64,000 nt of DNA, taken from Dichomitus squalens LYAD-421 SS1 (lineage: Eukaryota > Basidiomycota > Agaricomycetes > Polyporales > Polyporaceae). Of this stretch, positions 23,273 to 36,316 are shown piece by piece. The stretch lies in NCBI RefSeq assembly GCF_000275845.1, contig NW_006766932.1, positions 36,295 through 100,294 of the forward strand, given 5' to 3'. The number at the start of each line of letters is the position of its first letter. The stretch's first letter is position 1. A program made the position numbers and the translations under genes. The notes beneath the pieces were generated by a model. It was not told where the DNA came from, searched no databases, and saw only the letters and a program-made list of their open reading frames with translations.

Positions 23273-25148
23273 CCTTCATCCTGAAATGTGAAGAACGAAA
23301 AGTGAAAGGATGTCGACGTAGCGCAGGACTTACCGAATCAGACTCTGGTTGAGGCTATTCGTGGAAGACCAACGAGGTTGGAGGACACGCGAAGATCGGG
23401 GAGTGGACGAGACAGGACCCGAGCGGATTACAACCTCCGAGAAGCGTGCCCCCCCCTGTCCGATCTAGCCAATGGGCGTCGCGCTCTCCAACAAACACAT
23501 CGACGCGCCGTGCGGAGAAGCTCAGCTTGTACGCCGCGTTACACGCGCGCCAGCTTCTCGGGTTATGCTGTGTGAGCTTGTGGGACTCCGTGTATACGCG
23601 AAGCACAACATTGACGAGACTTGCCAAGGCCAGCAAGACGAGGCACAACAGGACTAGAAGGGACCGCCAGAGAATGCATGCACCAGACAAGAGCACGGAT
23701 GAGTGGAGCGGGGGGATGAGCGTAGTGATTGGCATGGTGTAGCACAACATAGGACGTCAAGCAAACTCGGTCAAGGCACCACAGCGTCGACGCATCGCGG
23801 GGACGGGATTATCCCCAGGAGCTGCAACGTCATCCAACCCTGGAGTTGATCGAGCCATCCGTGACGAAGCCAAACTATAAGCGCCTCGTCGTTAAAACAC
23901 TCTGTCGGCCCCGTCTTCGCGGCACAAGGGGTGCTGGGAGCTACAAGCGAAGCCGACGCCAGCCGCGTGAAACGCATGTGGAACTGAACCCAGGCCACTT
24001 CCTAACAGCGACTCACCAGGTACTCCCGCCCTCGAGCCCGACGACAGTGACTGGGTTGCAGTTGATGCCGAAAGGGGCGTTTGAGACCGTCCGGGACCAC
24101 GGCTAGGGGACTTGGTGAGATCAAACGTTGAACAAGTAGGACTGACTGAGGCAGGTTCCATCTGAGGACGAACATATGAGGATCCAAGAAGGATACCTAG
24201 AACGTCTCTGAGCGAAGCGAAGTACGTAATGGAGCGCAATGCGGCCTGTGATGTGGCTGGACTGTTGGTACCTAGACAAGGATGGTTCAAGGTGCAGAGG
24301 AGAGCCCACTAGCTTGGTCTGTCTGTCCGCTCGAAATTGACACGGTCAGATCCTTTTTAGCGTCTTTGTGTGGCTCCAAGGGGAGAAGAGACTGGGAGGA
24401 GGAGGGACTGGATTGACTTGAACATGCGGCAAGAGTCTGGTCGTCGGTCATAGATCAATTGAACATGCTCGACCAATCGAAACCGCCATTTGAGTAAGTG
24501 AAGGTGGCAACTAGGAGTGCAGTTGATTATCGTGTGAGCACGAGATCAGCCCACGAGCGACGACAAAGAAAGAGCAGCCACGCTCTCTTGTGAAGGTGTC
24601 GTGTAAGGTGTCGGAGAGAGGCCGCGATCATGAAGGTAATCTGCAGCCGAACGAGACGGAAATTGCAAGTGATGGCAAACGCTGCAGAGTCAAGGCGCGA
24701 TCCCGACCTTGTTCCACAGCTGAGGGAGCCACGTGGGTACTGAACGCCACAGCGCTACTGCAGATCCCAATATGGAAGTGACTGCCACATCGGGTCGGTA
24801 ATACATACTCCATCCTCCGTGCGAGATTTAGATGTTGTGCACACCAAGCATGCGACAGTACGTCCTCGCTACGGCTCCAGAAGACTCCCAGATTCAACGG
24901 CCCTGTGAAGGCTCTAGTGGAGACCATCCCGCCAGCAGTGTGTCCGACACGTGAAGAACACCGCCGATCGGGCTCACTTCACCACTTCATCGTGAAGGCC
25001 CTCACCCACTTTCACGACATGTTCAACTTGAGCAACAGCCTACAAAAGGGGGCCAGAGCAGAGCCCGACCTTCGTAGCCGCAAGACTTACTCTCCCTCCG
25101 CCTCTCCCTCGCCTGCAGTCCAGCGATCCCTCCGGCGCCGTATCCACC
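23273..25148. other. Intergenic region between two divergent hydrophobin genes
   Basis: No gene was recognised. Frames of up to about 130 codons show no motif and no consistent splicing. A TACAAAAG motif at 25041-25048 is a possible core promoter for the hydrophobin at 25149. Confidence 0.5.
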
Positions 25149-25618
25149 ATGAAGCTCCTCGCCGCTATCACCACATTCACTCTATCCCTGGTCATCGTAT
25201 ACCCAGGCGCTGCCGTGGCCCTTCCATCCCCTCAGCTCCCCACCAGTTCCGAGTGCTCCACCGGCGCACTTCACTGCTGCAACTCTGTCGAGCCGGCCAA
25301 TTCGGACAAGCTGGCGCCCATCCTCGATGCACTGAGGCTTACGGTTCAGTCGGACCAAAATGTCGGGCTGTCCTGCACCCCGATTCCTGTGGGTAGCGTG
25401 GGCGGCGGTCCCAGTTGGTGAGCTCGATTGACTTGTGAGATGAAAGGAGATGCTGAAGAGCGGACGATCTACAGCTCCGCGTCGCCTGTTTGTTGCAACG
25501 GAAACACCTTTGGTGAGTGCAGCAACGCAGGGTTGACGACCGTCGATACTGACGGTCATGTGCGGCGCCCATAGGTGGCCTCAGCTTGGGCTGCTCACCT
25601 ATTCCTCTGATCCTCTAG
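25149..25618 (+). CDS. Class I hydrophobin (compact, typical)
   Basis: Three exons (25149-25417, 25475-25512, 25575-25618) encode 116 residues. A signal peptide (MKLLAAITTFTLSLVIVYPGAAVA) precedes eight cysteines at about 36, 43-44, 76, 90, 96-97 and 109. The loops of 6, 31, 13, 5 and 11 are normal for class I, and the protein ends SPIPLIL seven residues after Cys8. Donors are GTGAGC and GTGAGT. The secreted protein self-assembles into amphipathic films on hyphae or fruiting bodies. Its length and intron positions make it the standard against which the two longer neighbours stand out. Confidence 0.92.
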
Positions 25619-26355
25619 GAGGCTCGCTACGTCTGCATGTGGGGTTGGCGAGGTAAGTCAATGTCGTGTCCAGAGATAACAACGCGTACTCATCACCATT
25701 GGCATCCAGATGTTGTTTGTCGCGGGAGTTGATCACATCGCTATATCGGTACATCGCTAGCTGTATTCTTCTTTGGATAGCGAGGTTGGGCTTGTTGCTT
25801 TTCCTTCTCCGCCAACTTCGCCGTACTGTGTACACATGTTATGACTAGTGAAACTATGTCGGTCGCGAACGATGACGATTAGTGCACCGTTGGGCGTGAA
25901 CCCAATACAACCATTGTTACCAACATAAAGCGGATGAGATTGAATGGAATCACAGACATGCATGGAAGACTATACCGGGTCCGAAATTCTTTGTGTAATC
26001 AATTCCAGGCACGGTCAACAGTCGACGCCATGCATGTGCCGTACCTTGTGCTACCTACCGTGGGTGAAGGTCATCTCCATGTGGTTGTGAACATGTCGCT
26101 ACACATATGTAAGGCTGATGGCGGTGAGCCCATAGACTCCTGCCTTGCAAGACAGGCGGACTTGGAGGGACATGGCCATGGAAGGGTGCGAGGCATGGAA
26201 TGGAAGCGCCCGCACTGAGGCCACCGTGGGCAAACAGAGGTAAATACCGCCAAGGGTCGCCACGACTGGAATTTGGTCGAACCCGTCCGTCGTCGCGTTC
26301 GCGGTCACTTCCTCGTCCCCCTCCGTCCCTCGCTCTCCCCCCCACAGCCTGCACA
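25619..26355. other. Intergenic region upstream of the septin gene
   Basis: No gene is visible. The last 60 bases before the septin ATG are pyrimidine-rich (CTTCCTCGTCCCCCTCCGTC), which is usual for the leader of a highly expressed fungal gene. Confidence 0.5.
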
Positions 26356-28142
26356 ATGGCCGCACCCTTTTCCGACGGTATTGGTATCGCCAACTTGCCC
26401 AACCAGGTGAGACGTGCAAGTCATTCCGAGGGATGCGTACTTGGGAAGCTGAAGACACGGCGTTTGTTTCTTCTGGCGTGTAGAGGCACAAGATCGTCGC
26501 CAAGCGCGGGGCGCACTTCACTATTATGGTCGTCGGTGAGTGTTGTTTGCCAGTGTGATTCGACCGAGATACTGTGGGGCGCAGGGTGCGGGAGATGGGA
26601 GCACGGAGTGGGGGACGCGCTGGTTGCTCTGCCACGCTGTCTTGCTTTCAGTCAACTCTGTCATTGCTTGGCGCGTGCAGGTCACTGGTGTCTGCCCGGC
26701 TTCATCCGTTGTTGTCGTGCTGCAGACTGTGTGCACTCAACGCGTAGCTACGTGAGCGTTCCAGTTGTCGACGCCAAACCGCAGAAGGGCATGGTATCCC
26801 CACCCTACCTGGTGTGCGGTCTCGTACTCGCGTCGGTTAGCGAGCCTTCATGCGAGTACCAACGTACCTGCTTATCTCCACAAGCAGTTTGCATGGAACC
26901 GCTAGCTTCTCCAAGTGAAGCCGCCTGCGTTGTAGCCAATAGCCGCTAACTTCCTCTCTGCTCTTCCGTGCAGGCGAGTCTGGTCTCGGCAAGACCACAC
27001 TGATCAACACGCTCTTCTCCACCGAGCTCTCGCCCGCCAAGAACTACAGCAGGCGTCACCAGAAGCAGCTCGACAAGCTGACCGAGGTCGAGATCATCAA
27101 GGCCGAGCTCGAGGAGAAGCAGTTCAAGACGAAGCTGACCGTGATCGACACCCCCGGCTTTGGTGACTACGTCAACAACCGCGACTCGTGGGCGCCCATC
27201 GTCGACTTCATCGACGACCAGCACGAGGCGTACATGCGCCAGGAGCAGCAGCCGGAGCGGAAGGAGAAGATCGACCTCAGGGTACACGCTTGCTTGTACT
27301 TCATCCGCCCGACGGGCCACACGTGAGTGCGATTGGGTGTGAGTCCTCGTTTGCATTTGAGCTCATTTGTTGTCGGGTGTAGCCTCAAGCCTCTGGATAT
27401 TGAGATCATGAAGCGTCTGGGCACGCGTGTCAACCTCATCCCCGTCATTGCCAAGGCGGACACCCTCACCCACGCCGACATGCACACCTTCAAGGACCGC
27501 GTCCGTAGCAAATGATAACCTCGCCAATATGCGATCTCACTGACAATTCGCTATCGATTCTAGATCCGGCAAGTCATCCAAGCGCAGGGCATCCGGATCT
27601 ACCAGCCCCCCATCGAGGCCGACGACGAAGTCAGCGCGGAGCACGCTCGCGTCCTCACTGAGGCGATGCCTTTCTCCATCATCGGGTCGACTGAGGACGT
27701 TGTCACCCCTGACGGTCGTACGGTCAAGGGCCGCGAGTACCTGTGGGGTGTCGCCGAGGTCGAGAACGAGGCGCACTGCGACTTCCGCAAGCTGCGCTCG
27801 CTCCTGATCCGGACGTACATGCTCGACCTGATCTCGTCGACGGAGGACCTGCACTACGAGAACTACCGGCAGGCGCAGATGGAGACGCGCAAGTTCGGGG
27901 AGCAGAAGCCGCGCAAGTTCGAGAACCCGAAGTTCAAGGAGGAGGAGGAGGCGCTCCGGAAGCGGTTCACGGAGCAGGTCAAGGCGGAGGAGGCGCGCTT
28001 CCGCCAGTGGGAGCAGCACCTCATCGCGGAGCGCGACCGGCTCAACAAGGACCTCGAGATGGCGCACGGCGCGATCAAGGCGCTCGAAGCCGAGCTCGAC
28101 AACCTCCAGGTCGGCTACGGCCGCGGGACCGGCAGGCGGTGA
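26356..28142 (+). CDS. CDC12: Septin, Cdc12-type
   Basis: Five exons (26356-26406, 26484-26535, 26974-27322, 27383-27500, 27564-28142) encode 382 residues. Septins are GTP-binding proteins that polymerise into filaments and rings at septa and hyphal tips. The N-terminus ([20 protein letters not shown]) matches the Cdc12 subgroup. GESGLGKT is the P-loop, DTPGFGD the G3 motif and AKAD the G4 motif. The C-terminal ~85 residues form a charged coiled coil. Length is close to Cdc12 homologues. Intron 2 is 438 bases, far longer than the others. Intron 4 uses a weak GTCCGT donor, supported because it gives HTFKDR-IRQVIQ in frame. Confidence 0.92.
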
Positions 28143-29307
28143 GGTGCCGGTGCGTTCGTGACGGTCGCGATCGCCATCTGTCCCCTCATCCCCATTACCC
28201 GGTGCTCGGTGCCAAAATATTGCCAATGCCTCCGCTGCGTCCTGTCCGCCTTGTGTCCGTCTGTTCCGTACGATACCCCCAACCGACCTGCGTCCGCTCG
28301 TTATACAATATCATCTCCCTGTGCTTGTTGTGTTTCCTCGTACTTGTCCGTCTGTCGTGTCTGCGCGCCGCTCTCAGGCATCTGGAAGACTTTTTCGCTT
28401 ACGTATAGCGCGAAATAGTGGTTGTTCGTCGCTCGTTCACTTGTTTGGCTTCGGTACACGTATTCGTTATTACTCGTCCACTGTCTCGGTGGCCAGTAAC
28501 GGATAATGAGCTCGTCATGCATGCATTCTACTGCTTCCGGCCGGGTGTGTATCGCACGGAAGGTTGGGTCGCTGATCTGACCATCTCCAGCTGAACGAGG
28601 GGGAGTTGGTTACCCCGCTCGGTGCCTATAGACGCGGTGGATGCAATGACACAAGTCCGCTTCATCATAGGAATTTCATCTTTTCAAGCTGGTGGGCATG
28701 ACTTCCGACGACTGTCATTCAAGATCACAACGTTGTACCCACGTCCCACGGATGTAGTTATCCGTTATCCGTGGTAGCTCGGGTACATCAGGAGGGCCCG
28801 GTGCACGAATCGCCGGCTCTTCGCCAACCGACAGAGCAGCTATGCTCGACCGCTAACCAGCCTGCAGGCTGTAGTTATAACACAGGTTCCGTAATGCGGT
28901 ATGTATTTGCCTAGCGACTGACATGCGATTCTGTATCTGACAGTTTGGTCCTGACAGCTTCATGTGAACATCCTTTGATCATGTCGCATCGCATTGAAGC
29001 GCTACCTAATAGGCCGACTCAATGTCTGCTCTCTGGTTGGGCGGGAAACGGCATCGAACAACGACCACTAGTCCGAAGGGGGTGAGCCTTGGACGTTCGA
29101 CAATTGATGCCATTTTCACAGCTGCATTGGCACGACGGAAGCAATTGGTTGCCCTTCCATGCCCGAGCCTCGCTGCGCCGCAACTCTGACATGGTTCAAA
29201 TAGCGAAGGCTCTCTGAGGTGGCTCGTCGTGTTCTCTTATCTGAGCAGAGCTTCTTCGTTCTTTCCAATTTCTTCTTCTTCTTCTTCTTCTGTCTTGTTG
29301 AGCCAAG
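28143..29307. other. Intergenic region between septin and sedolisin 1
   Basis: The first 350 bases are probably the septin 3' untranslated region. No gene is visible. A TTC-rich run at about 29268-29291 lies just before the sedolisin start. Confidence 0.5.
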
Positions 29308-31466
29308 ATGATTGCAGCGAGCCTGCTTGTTCTTTCTCTTCTTCAGCTTTCTTTTGGCAGGCCGGCTCCTGCCTCTCCACGGGATTTCATTGGCGATATT
29401 TTGGACCATGTCGCTCAGATGCCTATGGTCATTGCTTTGAACCCAAACAACAAGACGGGGCTTGTCGATACCCTAATGGACATCAGCGATCCTGCGAGCC
29501 CCAACTACCGCAAATTCTTGTCGAAGGAGGAGGTGCGTATCACTCTTCTGACCCTGGTCGCAGTGTGCTAACGATCCGCGAACAGGCTGCCTCTTTCATG
29601 ACGCCTGCACCGGAGAGCGTCCAAGCAGTGACGAGCTGGCTGGCGAAGTACAACGTCACTCCGGACGTCGTCTCCCCCGCGGGCGACATCATGCGCATTC
29701 ACGTTCCTATCGCGACTGCCAATGCGTTGCTATCGGCGAACTACTCGGCGTTCGTGCAGGAAGGAACCGGTGCCACCGCCCACAAGACGGACGTGTACGC
29801 AATCCCAGAAGCCGTGCAGCCGCATCTGGCGTTCGTGTATCCCACCACCCAGTAAGTCTGCGCAACGGACGCAATAATGATAGCAAACGCCAACTTGTAC
29901 ATCATTCCCTCAGGGTCGTGCCGGCGCCCAGAAGTCGCAAGACGCCAGTGAAGACGGTCGCTCCGCCCAAGCGGGGCAGGAGGACGCTGTCGAAGAGGGC
30001 GGTGCTCCCCGCCAACTGCGTGGATGGCATCAATCCCACCTGCGTTCAGGCACTATATAACATGCCGACCGCGCCGGCGACTAACCCGAACAATAGTATC
30101 GCCGTCAGCGGATTCCTGAACGAGATCCCCAATCAGCAAGACTTGAACGTGCGGCTCTTCTTTGTTCTATTGGTCGTGGAGACGTAGCTTACGCTTGAAC
30201 ATGTTTAGGAGTTCTTGTTCGCTACCAGGAAAGACATCACAAATACTATTCAGCCATTCAGCGTTGAGAGCATCGATGGAGGCGTCACGGACACGCAAGG
30301 CCCGGGAACGTTGGAAGCGGTACGTAGTGAGCATTTGCTTATCGTACAAGGCTGCGGGACTTATGTATCTGCTTATGAACTGGTTGTAGAGCCTCGATAT
30401 ACAATACACTGTCGGTCTAGCGACGAATGTACCCACAACGTTCGTCTCTGTCGGTCCTAACAACCAAGATGGCGTCGGTGGCTTCTTGGACATCATCAAC
30501 TTCTTACTTGCCCAGGACAGCCCTCCGCCCGTCCTCACGACGAGCTTCAGCATTCCAGAGGGTGGTATTGGTCCAGATGTCTTAGAGTACGCCCTCCATT
30601 GCCCCGAGTCGCGTATCGCTCACTTGCAACCTTCTCATGCACTGTCGCAGGAATCTGTGTTTGGCATACGCTCAATTGGGAACTCGCGGGACCAGCATTC
30701 TCTTTGCCTCAGGTGACGGTGGTGTGGCTGGTCAAGAGCCTCTGGACACATGTCCCGACGATCTCTTCCTGCCCACATTCCCCAGCACCTGTCCATAGTA
30801 AGTCTTGTGTCTGGACATCCCATTGCAGCCTTATGACTTGAACGCGTAACGTCTGTCGCAGTGTGACCTCTGTAGGCAGCACGGAGGGAGTCGCACCCGA
30901 AGTCGCAGGAACATTCTCCGCGGGGGGCTTCTCGAACATCTTCCCGGTGCCAGACTACCAGAGCAGTGCTGCCCAGAACTACCTCAATGCTCTCAACATC
31001 AGCTCGGACAATCCGCTGTCGGGCAAATTCAACACGACAGGCCGCGCATTCCCGGACGTGTCCACTACAGGAAGGGACATCGCCATCATTGTTAATGGTA
31101 CAGGGCAGCCGGTGCTGGGGACGAGTGCATCGACCCCGATATTCGCGAGCATCGTCGCATTGGTCAACGAGCAGCTGCTCAACGCAGGGCAGCCGCCGCT
31201 CGGGTTCTTGAACCCGCTTCTGTACGCGTCGGGCACCGCGGCGGTGTTCAACGATATCGTAGTCGGGAACAACCCAGGATGCGGAACGCCTGGCTTCCCT
31301 GCGCTTCCTGGTTGGGATCCGGTACGTTTGCTCTCTCCTGCACGCTAGATGACGACGGGTTGAGACGTTGCTTTAGGTTACTGGTCTAGGCACACCTGAC
31401 TTCCTCCGGCTTCTGAGCCTTGTCATGCCGAATTCCTCAACTTCGACTACGAACATTGGAATATAG
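29308..31466 (+). CDS. Sedolisin / tripeptidyl-peptidase family S53 protease, copy 1
   Basis: Eight exons (29308-29532, 29586-29851, 29914-30148, 30209-30319, 30390-30586, 30651-30797, 30862-31321, 31377-31466) encode 576 residues with no frame break. A signal peptide leads into a prodomain ending before the basic stretch RSRK. The S53 domain shows the Glu and Asp of the catalytic triad in TLEASLDIQY, the SGDGGV segment, the catalytic Ser in GTSASTP, and the C-terminal calcium-site region (FNDIVVGNNPGCG ... GWDPVTGLGTPDF). The enzyme is a secreted acid protease that releases tripeptides or short peptides from extracellular protein. Its paralogue lies at 36191-38843; both are followed by PRP43-derived sequence. 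Confidence 0.9.
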
Positions 31467-33995
31467 ACCTAGAAGGAGCAGGAGGATGAGAAGACCAGGC
31501 GACTCGCATAGTGAGGAACAAGTGGCGTACAGCGTGTGACAGGCGAATATACTACGAGCTGACTAAGCATATCCATAACGGGACATTTACCTAAGAGACT
31601 GTCCAATTCCAAATTCCAACACATAGACGAGGGCCCAGCGGCACCTCAGGACTCAGACACAGACAGAGGATTGGGCTCAAACCGAAGGCTTTGGGGCGAC
31701 GGACTACAGAACACAGAGTGACGTGGTGCAAAAAGCTTCCTGTGTTCAGTCAGATGGACGAGTTTCTGAAGATCGTATGTCATGCATTTTGTTATGCTCG
31801 GGTGGTTTGAGTCTGCTTCATTTCCGGTACGCTCAAAGTTAACCCAGTTGATCTCTTGCAAATGTCTACGAGCAATCAGGTGATAGTTATGGTCGGCGGG
31901 ACCAGCTCATGAAAGACCGCGCATTGAGATAGTCTGCTGTTCATCTTTCTTCCAGATCCTTGTGCGTCATGTGTGTGTGTTGATCAGGATCCCTCAATTC
32001 GTCTGCTATACGTTGGCTTTCGGGCGCTTAGGTGAGCGATTCACCGCGTTTAAGGACCTCCTGGTCCAGGGGCGAGTACCTGTGAATAAGTGTGTAATCG
32101 GAGTCTGGTCGGAGTAATAACTATTAGGCCATTCAAACTTGTACCAACCTGGGATACGTGTGAGTAGATGGTTGATCGAACCCAATATTGCATTGGACCA
32201 GAGCATGTAATCGCGATGTTATTAGGTGCCCGAGTCAAGGTTCGAATGAATAGATTTTTTGGGGGCTGATGCACATCGGCTGTTTGAGGTTCGAATAGAT
32301 GGACTACTCAAGGGGTCATATATGTCCGCTGTTTGAGGATCTTACACACAAGCCAGTCAAATATGCAAAGAGCTCGATATATATCAAGTAGCCCTGTCTA
32401 GTACACATGCAAGCTAAAGCTAATAAGCTAGTCTCGTAAGAATAACCAAGAAGTTTGGCATCGCGGCGCGCTCTAGCCGCCCGTGCTGGTACTGCGCCCG
32501 CCCACTGCTCCCACCCACTGCTCCCGCCTGCGTCACCAATAATAGATGTCTGCCCAAAACATATCAGCAACCTCGATATTCAAAACATTCAGGAGCATTT
32601 ACCTGTATCAAATCAGCAAGCACTGTGGGGGAGTAGTATCAGCGAGGGCAGCAGGGCAGATACTAGGCTACTAGCGCTCACCATGGGACCCCGCCCACCA
32701 TCCAGAAGGGCATGCCTCTGCCGCCTCTGCAAGGGCGGCCATTTTCTATGACTTGTGTTAATGGCCAAGGGCCAAGGGAAGGAGGAGAACCTGAAAGAGG
32801 GAGAGAGCAGTGAGCAATGTGAATATATGCGATGCATATAGGTGAGTACCACCTACCCATGTTGTCCGCAGCCCGTATACCACTCAGAGGGGATCGCACG
32901 AGAGCCGCGATACCCAAATAGTGCTGAGACGTCTCTGTGAGTGTTACAAAAATTTTCAGATATAATCAGTCGGCATACACTCATCTGTAGTGCAGCTCCG
33001 ATGGATGCCATCGCCATCTATCAGAGACTGCACAAACTGACCCGGTATCCAACAGCCCCACAATGAATCCTCAGCTTCTAGACGCACCTTGGCTTGTGTT
33101 CCCATTACTCGCACTGCTCTGACAGGGTCATTCCCACTGACTCCGTGTCCATGGCCAACATCTTCTCGTCGATCATGGCCGCAACCCAGCTGGAAGCAGT
33201 CAGTGAACAATGCTGAAGGGTTGATGTTGTAGCGACACTTGCCTGTGGTGATGCAGCAGTGATTGGAGAGGTGTGAGCGGACGTGTTCGCGCTGTGACGC
33301 TTAGTCTAGTACAAGGGGAAGAAGGAAGATCAAGTGTGTGTACTGCGACGTGAAAATTTCACTTCGTTAAGTACTATCTCGTCTCCCCAGATACCAAGGT
33401 GGGAGCTGACCGTTAACTATGGCTTGTAATGATTGAGCTATTTGAGAATGCTTGCAGGGGGACGAGTAATCAACTGGGTTAGGATCGAAACACATGTGAG
33501 TATATCAACCCATTTGAAACTGTTTGGGACTCGCGACGCCTTTGATTGACCAAATTGCGAGGGGACTGTCAAGTAAAGATTGGACTGATCGATCTATTCA
33601 TGTGTACTCAGAAGCCGCTACTAGGCCTCAAAGTCAACGCTCGAATGGCTGTTAGTCTATCGACTATGTAATGCTACTGACACACTCTTGAAGGCGCGAC
33701 GACGTGTCGCGCTTGCCACATGTAATACGCGTAAAGTTGCCATCCGTTTATAGTCATTTGTGTATATTTGCGTTAACGCGCATGTTACAGTCCTTTATCT
33801 ATCAATATCCCTATGACTAGCTGGTACTCGCTGGTACTCGCTGACGTACACACGCTTGAACCAGAAGGTGCTTGAACGCGGTGATTGTGCTCGGTGATTC
33901 CCGCTCTTGATAAAGTTTGCGTATATAGCCGCTGTGCTCACGAGCCAAACGCGCCCGACGCTCTCACTTCACGCCCGCTCTTTCACTACCCGGAC
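31467..33995. other. Gene-poor intergenic region
   Basis: No gene was recognised in about 2.5 kb. Around 32230-32330, two related stretches (GGCTGTTTGAGGTTCGAATAG and a near copy with GGATC) form a short direct repeat. Around 32510, CACTGCTCCC words are tandemly repeated. A run of TG at about 31970 is a short microsatellite. Confidence 0.45.
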
Positions 33996-35223
33996 CTCCC
34001 ACACAGGGCCAGATGGTAGCCTGTACACAACCCAGACGGGTCGCAGCCATGTCCGTTGCGAAGCGTGTTCAACGCTGACGAGATGGATGGTGAGTCCTCT
34101 TCGAGCTGCACCTGCGGAGATGTCTTTGTGTAACTTGCCGAATGGCGTACCTCACTGTAGCCTCGCAGACACTCTCATGCGTACGCGCGAACTCAATTTC
34201 CCCTCTGTCCATGTCCTCCGGATCCAGCTACCTCTTTCGTATACAGCCATTGATTGGACTTACGTAACTCTCCCGTTGAGTGACCCGGAACGTGATGGAG
34301 GACGCTCTGGAGCGAGTGCGGAGTACACTGACCCATCACGACTAACCTCACCTTCTCTCAGTTTCTCTTGGAAGGAAGTCAATAACTCAATACGTTTCGA
34401 GAACATGACCGAGCCCGGAACGCCTTTCCAGAAGTACTTGACCGACGGTATGCTTCTCCGAGAAGCAACGAACGACCCTGACCTCAAGCGATACTCCACT
34501 ATCATTCCCAATGAGGCCTCACGAGCGTACACTGGCCACGGTTATCCTCATGGGGTTACTGAAGACCTCGCAGAACTTCGGTCAGACTTGACGCTTGTGG
34601 CGATGTCGGCCACTCTCGACGCGCAGAAATTCCAGAAGTACTTCAGCATTGCCTGACCTCGCAAACCCGCGCCATTGTTGAAGGTTCCTGGTCGCACGCA
34701 TCCGGTTGAGGTCTTCTATACCCAGGAGCCCGAATCAGACTACGTGGAGGCCGCAATACGCACAGCTCTCATGATCAACCGTGCGGAAGAGCCTGGCGAT
34801 ATCCTGCTGTTTTTGACAGGCGAAGGGGTTATCGAGGATGCATATCGTAAACTTAACCTCGAAGCGGACGATCTTGTCAGCCAGGATCCAGAGAGCGTCG
34901 GCCCATTTGTCTGCGTCCCATGGCTGACTCCCCTTCTCGCATCTACTATGGCCATCATCCCACGTCTCTCCTGGACGTGGACGTACATCGAATGCGATGT
35001 GTTCCGAGATGCCATTGCTGACGGATGCGTATTGTGGTCTGTTCGATTCAGGCTGTCAGAGTACGCGCCGAACTACTTCGGTCTGTCAACTTTCCCGGAA
35101 GGCGAGACGAAGCGGGCGCTGCAGCGCATCCTGAAGAAGCGCTCAGTCAAGGCCGCTGACGGTAATCGCAGTAATGGTCCTGCAGGCTCGGAGCCCGCGA
35201 AGAGAAAGTCGAAGAAGCAGTAG
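33996..35223 (+). pseudogene. PRP43: PRP43/DHX15 DEAH-box helicase, truncated copy A
   Basis: Fragments follow the order of the splicing helicase Prp43. QPRRVAAMSVAKRV (motif Ia region) at about 34030 is followed by a frame break (TGA in place of the Asp-Glu codons). Then come an intron-like gap, RFENMTEPGTPFQKYLTDGM, a damaged DEAH box (II-PNEAS instead of DEAH), MSATLDAQKFQKYFS followed by a stop, then KVPGRTHPVEVFYTQEPES and LLFLTGE. The part from VGPFVCVP to the end of the helicase core is deleted; the frame rejoins at the C-terminus SEYAPNYFGLSTFPEGETK. Lost motifs, stops and deletion mean no active helicase. An intron acceptor remains before the last exon, so this copy arose through DNA and not by reverse transcription. 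Confidence 0.85.
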
Positions 35224-36190
35224 CGTCGGAGCCCAACGTTCCACGGATCTGACGTCCGAGGGAAGGGTGGTGGCGAGCGCGGGGTTGCCGCATGCGTGGC
35301 TTCTTAGTTAGTGTAGTTGTGCTGTAGTGTACTTTTGAGTTGCGTTCGTCTCCTATTGGTGCAGTAGAGATCATGTTTGGGTCGAAGAACGCTTCCCGAG
35401 CTCGAGGCTGGGTTCTTGGGTGTCAGGCAGGAAGCGCGGGGCAGTTCACTAGGTGCGTCAACTAGACGAGTTCTCTTCGACGGGCACTGTCGTCACCAGC
35501 CTAGTAGGCATTGCAACTGCTACTCACGACCAAGCTCGACGGATATTGCAGTAGCATATAGGTTCTTCGAGGCTCGTGCATGATCTGCGGCTTCTCTCTC
35601 GGATTCTTCATGTGCATATGGACACCGAGGGGCGGGATAGAGCATGTATCACGCTTCGCCGAGCTACGGCAAGTCACAAATTTCTCTTTCTGGAGTCGTT
35701 CTCAAATGGTATCTCGTAGACGCAAAGTCCGCCAGGTTTCCAATCGTCGGAGGCTCGGGGAATCTACGTCGCCGCGCAATAGGCAGTATGTGCGTCCATA
35801 CATAGGCTGGTCGGATCCACCATTCAATGATCTAAGTGTACCAATCGGATCGCGAGCAATCTTTGGCCTTCCCGGTACGAAAGGTGGCTCGACCGAGAAA
35901 CTAGATCCTGACATCGACTTGGTGGCGTTGAACGGTGAACATTGCCGGCGAGGACTCTTCTCCTTGACTCGTCAATTTTCCTTGCTTCCCTGCCCATTGT
36001 TGTCAGTTCCTTCCCAGTGATTCGCCACAGTCAATACGCGTAGCGCTGGATGGCATTCGTTGACGTCTGCGGGAACCTGGGCTGGGGACGCAGCGCCGCC
36101 GCAACTTCTACATAAAGCCGAAGCTAGTCTGTTCGAGCTCTACTTGCGTTCCTCGTTGTTATGCGGTCGCACACCATTCCTTCAGTCGAT
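35224..36190. other. Intergenic region
   Basis: No recognisable gene. One plus-strand frame (35580-36020) is open for 146 codons but has no motif, no homologue I recognise and no leader peptide. Confidence 0.45.
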
Positions 36191-36316
36191 ATGGCTGCGA
36201 GAGCGCTGCTCTTCCTTTCGCTCCTTTCACCTGCCATGGGTAGGCCCAGCCCCCCATCGACAAGCACGCACCGAGCTATTGCCCGAGGGCGAGGCACTCC
36301 TGCTATACTTCCACCT

